This document shows, piece after piece, positions 50,638 to 58,493 of a stretch of DNA of 64,000 bases. A program made the translations under genes and the position numbers. The first letter of the stretch is position 1. Every line of letters starts with the position of its first letter. The stretch is taken from positions 310,001-374,000 of the forward strand of contig JAFKGQ010000003.1 in the NCBI GenBank assembly GCA_017307755.1, in the 5' to 3' direction. Source of the stretch: Chitinophagaceae bacterium (GTDB lineage Bacteria; Bacteroidota; Bacteroidia; Chitinophagales; Chitinophagaceae). The notes under the pieces are model-generated. The model searched no databases, was not told the DNA's origin, and saw only the letters and a list, made by a program, of their open reading frames with translations.

Positions 50638-52161
50638 ATGTTGGACAGGAATGTCATATCACAGGAGCTTTACAATTTCGAAAGTGCCTATTTCGAGGAT
50701 ATCAAAGGCAAAAAATTAGGGAAATTCAATGCATGGCAAATAGTTAAAGCCCCCTTGTTCTTTGAATTGATCCGGGCAGATACGGGATCTGCCGCTGCAA
50801 AGCACCGGAGGTCCGCAGGGATCGCCGGGAAACTTTTTCGAAAGCTGTATGGTATACTGACAAATCTATTATACAGTCTGGGTTCCTGGGTCCGCTTTTC
50901 CTTCAAGAAAAGCGAACGTTTGGTTTTGCTTGCCGCTTATTCGGCGGACAAACCCAGCAAGTTAAAGGATGGAAGGTATTTTAACTTCCTTGTCGATCCC
51001 TTTATTTCGGGAAATATGCTCGACCGTTTTGTGTATGCAGAACAATCATTGAATGGTGATCTTAAAGAGCCTTCCTTTGTAAGAGCGGATTTTAAGACAG
51101 ACCGGTTTAATTTTATCATTGAATTGTATCAACGTTTTTTTTGCCGGAAAAAAGATACGGTCCGGCTTGCGGGAGAGATCGCCGGTCTGCTAAATGAACA
51201 TTTTAAACGGTCCGGCGAAGACCTGAAGATAAACGCCGCATCATTAGCTGGTACGATGCAGCGTTTTGATGCCGAGTATAAATGCTGGAAGATATTATTA
51301 AGGTCATTACGGCCTGCGCTGATAATCTCTTCCGAAAAACCCGGCACCGGCTTTATGGCTGCCGCGCTTTCGCTGGGGATACCCTTTATCGATCTGCAGC
51401 ACGGACTGATCGACCGGTATCACCCTCAATATGTATATAATCCTGTCATGCGATCGGTGAAAAGCGAATTGGTGATACCGGCGTATGTGGGTGTTTTTGG
51501 CCGGATGCATAGGGACCTTTTGCTTAAAAATGGTTTTTGGGATAGTAATGAGATCCCCATCCTGGGGAGCAGCAAGGTCGAAATGAACAGAAACGCGTTT
51601 GCGGGGACAGACACAGCAAATAATTTAATCCTGCTACCCACTCAATGGACTTGTTTTGAAGAAACAAAAGCGGTACTAAATGCGTTTGCCCGAATGGACG
51701 CCCCGGCGTTTAAGGTCATGCTTAAACTGCACCCGCTGGAGCCGGAGGCCTATGTGGAATACTACAGGAACCTGGCTTCAGACAAGAAAGGTATTATAGG
51801 TTTTGCTGATAAGGATGTCAATGTATATGAACTGATCCTGCAGGCGCGACTTATCCTTGGCTTCGATTCTACCGTTCTGCTGGAAGCCGTAAGCTTAGGG
51901 CGTCCGTGTATTACGCTTACAACTCCGTTTGCGCCCAAAGGGATATTATCGCTTATCGATGCGGAAGAATTAGCCGATGCGATCCGGGCGGTGGCTTATG
52001 ACGATCCCGGAAAGCTGACGGACCTGCTTGAAAAGGCCGTCACGGATGAGGGTTATTACCGGGAAAGCCTGCAAAAGACAGCGGAATTAAGCGATTATTT
52101 ATATTCAAAGGAGTATTATAATAACTGCGGGAACCTGGTTTCCGGTATTTTGAATAATTAA
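50638..52161 (+). CDS. Large putative GT-B glycosyltransferase with an LQHG motif
   Basis: 507 residues, no membrane helix except a weak N-terminal one. The central segment RPALIISSEKPGTGFMAAALSLGIPFIDLQHGLIDRYHPQYVYNP contains L-Q-H-G, and the C-terminal half VMLKLHPLEPEAYVEYYRNLA and ARLILGFDSTVLLEAVSLGRPCITLTTP has the donor-site pattern seen in capsule-type sialyl/Kdo transferases. It stands between the two amidotransferase triads and may be the transferase for the nonulosonic acid. Family not named with confidence. Confidence 0.6.
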   Translation: MLDRNVISQELYNFESAYFEDIKGKKLGKFNAWQIVKAPLFFELIRADTGSAAAKHRRSAGIAGKLFRKLYGILTNLLYSLGSWVRFSFKKSERLVLLAAYSADKPSKLKDGRYFNFLVDPFISGNMLDRFVYAEQSLNGDLKEPSFVRADFKTDRFNFIIELYQRFFCRKKDTVRLAGEIAGLLNEHFKRSGEDLKINAASLAGTMQRFDAEYKCWKILLRSLRPALIISSEKPGTGFMAAALSLGIPFIDLQHGLIDRYHPQYVYNPVMRSVKSELVIPAYVGVFGRMHRDLLLKNGFWDSNEIPILGSSKVEMNRNAFAGTDTANNLILLPTQWTCFEETKAVLNAFARMDAPAFKVMLKLHPLEPEAYVEYYRNLASDKKGIIGFADKDVNVYELILQARLILGFDSTVLLEAVSLGRPCITLTTPFAPKGILSLIDAEELADAIRAVAYDDPGKLTDLLEKAVTDEGYYRESLQKTAELSDYLYSKEYYNNCGNLVSGILNN

Positions 52162-52171
52162 CTGGGCGTAC

Positions 52172-52789
52172 ATGTTGGTAATCATTGATTATGGGGTAGG
52201 GAATCTTTCGTCCATCAGGAATATGCTGAAGAAAGTGGATTGCGATGCCGTCATTTCATCAGACGGAGACATCATCGCAGGAGCAGATAAATTAATTCTT
52301 CCGGGTGTAGGGGCTTTTGATGCCTGTGCGGAAAAGCTGCAGGGGTCGGGACTTGTCAATATACTTAATAAAAAGGTGCTGGAGGAAAAGACTCCGGTGC
52401 TTGGGGTTTGCGTCGGCATGCAATTACTGACAGAAGGTAGTGAAGAAGGGGTATTGTCGGGTCTTGGATGGATCAAGGGGCGGGTAGTGAAGTTCAGACA
52501 GCAGCAATTGCCTGCGGGGCTGAAGGTACCGCATATGGGCTGGACGGATGTAGTATTAAATAAGGCTTCCCGGCTTTTTCAGGATATGCATGAAGAGCCG
52601 AGGTTCTATTTTGTCCATTCTTACCATCCGGTGCTGACCAACCCGGAAGATGCATTGGTAAGCGCGACTTATGGATATACTTTTGAGGCGGGGATGGAGC
52701 ATGAAAATATCATAGGGGTCCAGTTCCATCCTGAAAAAAGCCATAAATTCGGCATGAAGCTATTGGCGAACTTTGTGAAGAACTATTAA
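52172..52789 (+). CDS. HisH-like glutaminase subunit (set 2)
   Basis: 205 residues. Nucleophile Cys in LGVCVGMQLLTEG, acid-base pair in IGVQFHPEKSH, and the HisH start MLVIIDYGVGNLSSIRNMLKKVDCDA. The triad is intact. It is a second copy, less than 4 kb from the first HisH, and shows no closer likeness to it than to metabolic HisH by eye. The next gene starts at its stop (TAATG). Confidence 0.9.
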   Translation: MLVIIDYGVGNLSSIRNMLKKVDCDAVISSDGDIIAGADKLILPGVGAFDACAEKLQGSGLVNILNKKVLEEKTPVLGVCVGMQLLTEGSEEGVLSGLGWIKGRVVKFRQQQLPAGLKVPHMGWTDVVLNKASRLFQDMHEEPRFYFVHSYHPVLTNPEDALVSATYGYTFEAGMEHENIIGVQFHPEKSHKFGMKLLANFVKNY

Positions 52790-53556
52790 TGAAAAGAGTA
52801 AGAGTAATACCGGCGCTATTGATACAAAAGGGAGGGTTGGTAAAATCCGTCCGGTTTAAAGATCACAAGTATGTGGGAGATCCTATCAATGCGGTGAAGA
52901 TCTTTAACGAAAAAGAAGTAGATGAGATCGTCATCCTGGATATTTCCGCAACGGCAGAGAACAGGCCTCCCAATATCACGCAGATAAAAGAGATCGCCGG
53001 GGAGGCATTTATGCCATTGGCGTACGGTGGAGGAATTACAAAGCTGGAAGAGATAAGGGAGTTAATTTCCGCGGGCGTCGAAAAAGTCGTATTGAACACC
53101 ACGGCGTTCGTCAACCCGCAGCTGGTGAGTGAGGGGGCCAGGTATATAGGCAGCCAGAGCATGGTGGTTTCCATTGATGTAAAGAAGAATGTTTGGGGAA
53201 AACACAAAGTATTTGTGCAGAACGGCTCGAAGAATACCGGTGTTGATCCCATTGTATTTGCCAGACAGATGGAAGAAGCCGGCGCCGGAGAGCTTATCCT
53301 GAATTCCATAGAACGGGATGGAACTTTTGGGGGGTACGATACGGAATTGATCGAATCAGTCAGTAAGAGTGTGAACATTCCGGTAGTGGCTATCGGGGGA
53401 GCATCGACAGTCGATGATTTTGCACGGGCTGTGCAACATGGGGCGTCGGCCGTTGCAGCGGGCAGCATGTTTGTATTCCAGCGTCCGCACCGGGCTGTCC
53501 TGATCAGCTATCCCTCTCAGCCGGACCTTAAGGAAAAATTGTATTCCTTACTATGA
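52789..53556 (+). CDS. HisF-like subunit of acetamidino modification system (set 2)
   Basis: 255 residues, normal for HisF. RVRVIPALLIQKGGLVKSVRF has Leu11 where HisF has the catalytic Asp11; Asp130 is kept (VVSIDVKKNVWGKHKVF). IVILDISATAENRPPN and PLAYGGGITKLEEIRELISAGVEKVVLNT, then AGELILNSIERDGTFGGYD, are the further barrel marks. The Leu and the NRPPN text match the AglZ/HisF2 acetamidino-modification group. It delivers ammonia to the PP-loop enzyme 25 bp downstream. Confidence 0.88.
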   Translation: MKRVRVIPALLIQKGGLVKSVRFKDHKYVGDPINAVKIFNEKEVDEIVILDISATAENRPPNITQIKEIAGEAFMPLAYGGGITKLEEIRELISAGVEKVVLNTTAFVNPQLVSEGARYIGSQSMVVSIDVKKNVWGKHKVFVQNGSKNTGVDPIVFARQMEEAGAGELILNSIERDGTFGGYDTELIESVSKSVNIPVVAIGGASTVDDFARAVQHGASAVAAGSMFVFQRPHRAVLISYPSQPDLKEKLYSLL

Positions 53557-53581
53557 TCATCGCATAAATGTATTGATAACT

Positions 53582-54742
53582 ATGATATTGTCAGATAAAG
53601 ACCCTGGTTACAGGCAGTGCGCCATTACGGTGATGGACAACATCGCTGACCCTGATATCAAGTTTGATAAGGATGGTATTTGTAATTATTATCATGAGTA
53701 TCAGGTAGCTGCAAAGGAAGGAGTTTTTCCCGGGAAGCAGGGAGAGGATAAGCTGGCCGCACTGGTGGATAAGATCAGGAGGGAGGGAAGAGGTAAACCT
53801 TATGACTGTCTTATCGGGTTAAGCGGCGGCGTCGACAGTACCTATGTAGCCTATCTGGTCAAGCAGCTGGGGTTGAGGCCACTGGCGGTGCACCTGGACA
53901 ATGGCTGGAATTCGGAGCTGGCCGTCAAGAATGTCGAGAATATCATTACCCGACTTGGGTTTGACCTTTATACCCTGGTGGTGAACTGGGAGGAGTTCAA
54001 AGATATCCAATTATCTTATCTCCGGGCTTCGGTGGTAGATATAGAGGTGGTGTCCGACCATGCCATCTTTTCCACCATGTACAAGTTGGCCAGGGAGAAG
54101 AACATCGGGTCGATCATCAGCGGTACGAATATCGTAACGGAATATATCATGCCTCCCGGCTGGCTTTACCAGAAAATGGACTTTGCCAACCTCAAAGACA
54201 TCCACAACCGCTTTGGCAAAGTGAAATTAAAAACCTACCCCAGTTTTGATTTTAAAAAATATGTTTACTATTCTGCCGTTTTACGGTTGACCCCGGTGTC
54301 TATCCTTAACTACGTGCCTTATAACAAGAAAGAGGTGAAAGAGGTGATCAAACGGGAGCTTGGATGGAGGGATTATGGGGGCAAACACTATGAGTCTATC
54401 TTTACCAAATTTTACCAGGCATATATACTTCCGGAAAAGTTCAGGATCGATAAACGGAAGGCCCATTTATCTACTCTGATCTGTTCAGGACAGATCTCCC
54501 GGGAAGAAGCGCTGGCCGAATTAGCGCAGCCGTTGTATAACCCGGTGGAATTAAGGTCTGATAAGGAGTATGTGGAAAAGAAGCTGGGGCTTTCCGAAGA
54601 AGAGTTTGGAAAGATCATGGATTTGCCGGTGAAAAGACACCAGGAATACAAAAGTGACAGGAAGCTGAAGGATTCTTATATGAATTTACTTATAAAGACG
54701 GCTCCTATCAGAAAAAAAGTCAAAAAAATACTATCTCGATGA
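53582..54742 (+). CDS. N-acetyl sugar amidotransferase, PP-loop (WbpG-like, set 2)
   Basis: 386 residues from ATG 53582; a TTG at 53573 is the only upstream alternative. Cys residues in YRQCAITVMDN and KDGICNYYHEYQ resemble the family start with fewer cysteines than set 1. The PP-loop LIGLSGGVDSTYVAYLVKQLGLRPLAVHLDNGW is intact. NWEEFKDIQLSYLRASVVDIEVVSDHAIFSTMYKLAREKNIGSIISGTNIVTEY is typical of WbpG. It forms an acetamidino group, most likely on the diacetamido uronic acid whose genes follow at once. Confidence 0.9.
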   Translation: MILSDKDPGYRQCAITVMDNIADPDIKFDKDGICNYYHEYQVAAKEGVFPGKQGEDKLAALVDKIRREGRGKPYDCLIGLSGGVDSTYVAYLVKQLGLRPLAVHLDNGWNSELAVKNVENIITRLGFDLYTLVVNWEEFKDIQLSYLRASVVDIEVVSDHAIFSTMYKLAREKNIGSIISGTNIVTEYIMPPGWLYQKMDFANLKDIHNRFGKVKLKTYPSFDFKKYVYYSAVLRLTPVSILNYVPYNKKEVKEVIKRELGWRDYGGKHYESIFTKFYQAYILPEKFRIDKRKAHLSTLICSGQISREEALAELAQPLYNPVELRSDKEYVEKKLGLSEEEFGKIMDLPVKRHQEYKSDRKLKDSYMNLLIKTAPIRKKVKKILSR

Positions 54743-55755
54743 GCAAAAGTCTCAGGTTCGCCATTGTTGGGTGCGGACGGATCGCCCAACGTCATGCAGA
54801 GCATATTCAACGGTTAGCTAAATTGGTGGCAGTTTGCGATATCGAGGCGGATAGGGCACAAGCCTTGGGGGATAAATACGGAGCAAGGTCCTATACAGGC
54901 GTTGACGAACTGTTGCGCCGGGAATCAGGAGAGATCGATGTGGTTTCTGTATGCAGCCCCAACGGCTTGCACGCAGAGCATTCGATCAAAGCTTTGCAGG
55001 CGGGCGTACATGTCCTGTGTGAAAAGCCCATGGCGTTGTCGGTACAGGATTGCGGCGACATGATCAATGCAGCGGAGAGGGCCAATAAAAGGTTGTTCAT
55101 CGTTAAACAGAATAGGTTTAACCCTCCCGTGGCGGCTGTCAAAAAGCTCATCGATGAACACCGGCTGGGTAAGATATATAGTGTACAGCTCAGCTGTTTT
55201 TGGAACAGGAATGAGGCCTACTATAAGAATTCATGGAAAGGTACGAAGGCGCTGGACGGGGGAACCCTGTACACGCAATTCAGCCATTTTATCGATCTGC
55301 TGTACTGGATGATCGGGGATGTGAAGGAAGTATCGGGGTTCACCGGTAATATGGGGCATGAAGGGATCATTGAATTTGAGGACAACGGCGTGATCAGCCT
55401 GAAGTTTTACAATGGGGCCATCGGAACGGTGAATTATACGGTGAACAGTCACCAGAAGAATATGGAAGGTTCGCTTACCATCTTTGGGGAAAAAGGGACT
55501 GTGAAGATCGGTGGTCAATACCTGAATGAGCTGGAGTATCAGAATATCGACGGATATAAGATAGAGGATCTTCCTCCGGGGAATCCTCCTAACAATTATG
55601 GACAGTACCAGGGATCCATGTCCAATCATGATAAGGTGTATGAGAATTTGCTGGAGGTCCTGGGTGGCAACGGTATTATCGCCACCAACGGCTTTGAGGG
55701 TCTAAAGACGGTGGAGATCATCGATAAGATCTATTCAAATACAAAGGCGGTATGA
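54739..55755 (+). CDS. Gfo/Idh/MocA-type sugar oxidoreductase (WbpB-like)
   Basis: 338 residues. The NAD site is FAIVGCGRIAQRHAEHIQRL and the conserved lysine is in HVLCEKPMALS; FIVKQNRFNPPVAAVKKL and DGGTLYTQFSHFIDLLYWMIGDV follow. In the WbpB/WlbA branch these enzymes oxidise UDP-GlcNAc uronate at C-3. Next come a hexapeptide acetyltransferase and a DegT aminotransferase with overlaps or near-overlaps, which is the WbpB-WbpD-WbpE order. It overlaps the amidotransferase by four bases. Confidence 0.88.
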   Translation: MSKSLRFAIVGCGRIAQRHAEHIQRLAKLVAVCDIEADRAQALGDKYGARSYTGVDELLRRESGEIDVVSVCSPNGLHAEHSIKALQAGVHVLCEKPMALSVQDCGDMINAAERANKRLFIVKQNRFNPPVAAVKKLIDEHRLGKIYSVQLSCFWNRNEAYYKNSWKGTKALDGGTLYTQFSHFIDLLYWMIGDVKEVSGFTGNMGHEGIIEFEDNGVISLKFYNGAIGTVNYTVNSHQKNMEGSLTIFGEKGTVKIGGQYLNELEYQNIDGYKIEDLPPGNPPNNYGQYQGSMSNHDKVYENLLEVLGGNGIIATNGFEGLKTVEIIDKIYSNTKAV

Positions 55756-56216
55756 GCGTTCGATATAAGCAGTCGGGGATTACCGACGATGTAAAATTCG
55801 GAGACCAGGTAACGGTAGTGCAGCCCGTCAATCTATATGGCTGCACCATCGGCAACAACACGTTTATCGGTCCATTTGTGGAGATACAGAAAAACGCCAG
55901 GGTCGGCGATTTCTGTAAAGTGCAGTCCCATTCTTTCATTTGCGAGCTGGTGGAGATCGGTGATCATTGTTTTATAGGACACGGGGTCATGTTCATCAAC
56001 GATCTTTTTTCCAATGGAGGCCCCGCGGGCGGAGACCCTTCCAGATGGAAGGGAACGAAGATTGGCGATCATGTTTCCATCGGATCCAACGCCACCATCC
56101 TCCCTGTCGTCATTTGCAGCAATGTCGTCATCGGCGCCGGGTCCGTGGTGACAAAAGATATAAAAGAGCCCGGCATCTATGCAGGAAACCCGGCAAAAAA
56201 GCTGAGAAATATTTGA
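55752..56216 (+). CDS. Hexapeptide N-acetyltransferase (WbpD-like)
   Basis: 154 residues, single left-handed beta-helix: NLYGCTIGNNTFIGPFVEIQKNARVGDFCKVQSHSFICELVEIGDHCFIGHGVMFIND with the catalytic-type His, then GTKIGDHVSIGSNATILPVVICSNVVIGAGSVVTKDI. In the WbpD/WlbB family this acetylates the 3-amino group of UDP-2-acetamido-3-amino-glucuronate. Overlaps the oxidoreductase by four bases; the aminotransferase starts 2 bp on. Confidence 0.88.
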   Translation: MSVRYKQSGITDDVKFGDQVTVVQPVNLYGCTIGNNTFIGPFVEIQKNARVGDFCKVQSHSFICELVEIGDHCFIGHGVMFINDLFSNGGPAGGDPSRWKGTKIGDHVSIGSNATILPVVICSNVVIGAGSVVTKDIKEPGIYAGNPAKKLRNI

Positions 56217-56218
56217 AT

Positions 56219-57334
56219 ATGAAGATCCCTTTTGTAGACCTGAAAGCCCAGTACCTATCTATTAAAAAAGACATCGATAAGGCGATAGCCGACGTGATCG
56301 AAGAAACCTCCTTTATCGGGGGGCATTTTGTAAAGGATTTTGAAAGAGATTTTGCCGCATTGTACGGCGTAAAGCATGTCATCGGCTGTGCCAATGGTAC
56401 GGATGCGCTCTATATATTAATGAAAATGCTGGGGGTAGGGTCGGGCGACGAGGTCATTACGGTGGCGAACAGCTGGATATCCAGTTCGGAGACGATCACG
56501 CAGGCGGGGGCCAGACCGGTGTTCGTCGACGTACACCCGGAATATTACAGCCTTGACGAAACCTTGCTGGAAGCAAGGATCAATTCCCGTACACGTGGAG
56601 TGATCGCGGTACACCTCCAGGGTCAGACCTGTGATATAGAGAAGATCAAATCCATATGCAACAAGCATGGGCTGTTCCTGCTGGAGGATTGCGCTCAATC
56701 TCATTTCTCGGAGTATAAAGGAGTGCGTGCGGGGTTGACGGGCGTAGCGGGATCGTTTAGTTTTTATCCCGGCAAGAACCTGGGAGCGTATGGGGACGCC
56801 GGCTGTATCATTACCAATGACGATGAACTGGCCACGAAATGCCGGATGTACGCGAACCATGGGGCCTTAAAAAAACCGGATCACAGGATGGAGGGGATCA
56901 ATAGCCGGCTGGACACCATACAGGCTGCGATCCTTAGCGCCAAGCTGCCCAATATCCTGCGGTGGACCGATGCCCGGATCAAAAACGCCGGTATCTACGA
57001 CAGCTGTCTGAAGGATATCCCCCGGATATGTCTTCCAAAGGTACGTCCGGCCTCGAGACATAGTTTTCACTTATACGTCATCCGTGCCGATCGCCGGGAC
57101 GAACTGATGGCTTTTTTGAAAGAGCAGGGAGTTGAAACGGCCATCCATTATCCCGTAGCCTTACCCAATCTGCCTGCTTATAAATATCTTGGATATGCGC
57201 CTTCGGACTTCCCCGTGGCCACACGACTACAGTCCGAGATCCTTTCACTGCCGATGTACCCTGAGCTATCGGAATCCTCCATCGGCTATATAGCAGAAAA
57301 GATCAAGTTATTTTATGCCGGCGTTACAGCATAA
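56219..57334 (+). CDS. DegT sugar 3-aminotransferase (WbpE-like)
   Basis: 371 residues from ATG 56219. MKIPFVDLKAQYLSIKKDIDKAI is the standard family start; GCANGTDALYILMKMLGVGSGDEVI, LLEDCAQSHFSEYKG and the lysine in FSFYPGKNLGAYGDAG bind PLP. The YPGKNLG form is that of WbpE/WlbC, which aminates the 3-keto uronic sugar from the WbpB-like step. The frame continues upstream to 55967 only by chance inside the previous gene. The end overlaps the following glycosyltransferase by 20 bp. Confidence 0.9.
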   Translation: MKIPFVDLKAQYLSIKKDIDKAIADVIEETSFIGGHFVKDFERDFAALYGVKHVIGCANGTDALYILMKMLGVGSGDEVITVANSWISSSETITQAGARPVFVDVHPEYYSLDETLLEARINSRTRGVIAVHLQGQTCDIEKIKSICNKHGLFLLEDCAQSHFSEYKGVRAGLTGVAGSFSFYPGKNLGAYGDAGCIITNDDELATKCRMYANHGALKKPDHRMEGINSRLDTIQAAILSAKLPNILRWTDARIKNAGIYDSCLKDIPRICLPKVRPASRHSFHLYVIRADRRDELMAFLKEQGVETAIHYPVALPNLPAYKYLGYAPSDFPVATRLQSEILSLPMYPELSESSIGYIAEKIKLFYAGVTA

Positions 57335-58481
57335 GAATATCCTTATATTATCCCCTCAGAATTGGGGCCGGATGTTCGTTTCCAAACATCATTATGCCGT
57401 CGGGTTGGCCCGGCTGGGCAACAAAGTATTCTTTCTGGACCCTCCCGAGCAGGGGGCATCCGACCTTTCATCAGGTATCGAGATAAAACCTCTTCCGGAT
57501 GCGGAGAACCTTTTCCTGATCAGGCATAAACTATGGTTCCCCTATGTATTGAAGTTCCATGCGATGCCTGTTTTTCATGCGGGTATGCGCCTGCATCTCA
57601 AAAAAGTTCTTAAGGCCATCGGCGAGCCCATTGACATCATATGGTCTTTCGACCTCGGCAACCTATACCCTTTCAAATTCTTTGGAGGCGTGGAACGCAG
57701 GATCTTTCATCCCGTGGATGAACCATTGATCCCTCAGGCGATAGAATCGGCCAGGGGCGCCGATGTCATTTTCTCTGTCACGACAGAGATCCTGGAGAAG
57801 TATGATAAATTCGGTATTCCCAGTCATTTTATCAACCACGGCGTTTCCGAAAACTTTCTGGCGCAGGCGCCGTCCGATGGCGCCGGTGGAGACGCTGTAC
57901 GGATAGGGTTTTCCGGTAATCTTTTACGCAGCGACGTAGACCGCGACACCTTCCTGCAGATCGTCCAGGAAAACCCGGCCATCCTATTCGAGTGCTGGGG
58001 CAGCTATAAGGACGGACAATCCAATATTGGCGGATCGGCGGATAATGATACCCAAAAATTTATAGAGATTTTACTTGCTCTTCACAATGTTACGCTCCAC
58101 GGTCCCGTTTCTTCAGAAAAACTGGCCGGGGAGATCCATCGGATGGATGGATTCCTGATATGCTATGATGTTCAAAAAGATCAAAGCAAAGGGACCAACT
58201 ATCATAAAGTGATGGAATATATCAGCACGGGTAAGGTAATCATCTCGAACAATGTCACTACTTACAGACAGCAACCAGATCTTGTGCAGATGGTAGAGAG
58301 CAGAGAGGACAACCGTCAGCTGCCTGCATTGTTCAGGAAAGTGACCAGTGAACTGGCTTACCATAACTCCCCCGATCTGCAAACCAAACGGATCAGGTTT
58401 GCAAGAGATAATTCCTATGGACGACAATTGGAAAGGATCGAAGCCATCCTGGGCACAATAACCCCTCATAAGCGCAGTTAA
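57315..58481 (+). CDS. Glycosyltransferase, GT-B type
   Basis: 388 residues. ILILSPQNWGRMFVSKHHYAVGLARLGNKVFFLDPP is a Rossmann start; the middle has VDEPLIPQAIESARGADVIFSVTTEILEKY and the donor side VRIGFSGNLLRSDVDRDTFLQI, KGTNYHKVMEYISTGKVIISNNV. The KVMEYISTGKVII block is the usual E/G-rich donor-binding helix of GT4-like enzymes. Start ATG lies inside the aminotransferase end, so the two are coupled. Linkage unknown. Confidence 0.85.
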   Translation: MPALQHKNILILSPQNWGRMFVSKHHYAVGLARLGNKVFFLDPPEQGASDLSSGIEIKPLPDAENLFLIRHKLWFPYVLKFHAMPVFHAGMRLHLKKVLKAIGEPIDIIWSFDLGNLYPFKFFGGVERRIFHPVDEPLIPQAIESARGADVIFSVTTEILEKYDKFGIPSHFINHGVSENFLAQAPSDGAGGDAVRIGFSGNLLRSDVDRDTFLQIVQENPAILFECWGSYKDGQSNIGGSADNDTQKFIEILLALHNVTLHGPVSSEKLAGEIHRMDGFLICYDVQKDQSKGTNYHKVMEYISTGKVIISNNVTTYRQQPDLVQMVESREDNRQLPALFRKVTSELAYHNSPDLQTKRIRFARDNSYGRQLERIEAILGTITPHKRS

Positions 58482-58493
58482 ATTTTTAATAAA

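Noticed and set aside
47878..53556. Histidine biosynthesis genes
   Set aside because: HisF and HisH copies are each joined to a PP-loop sugar amidotransferase, lack one catalytic aspartate each, and no other his gene is near.
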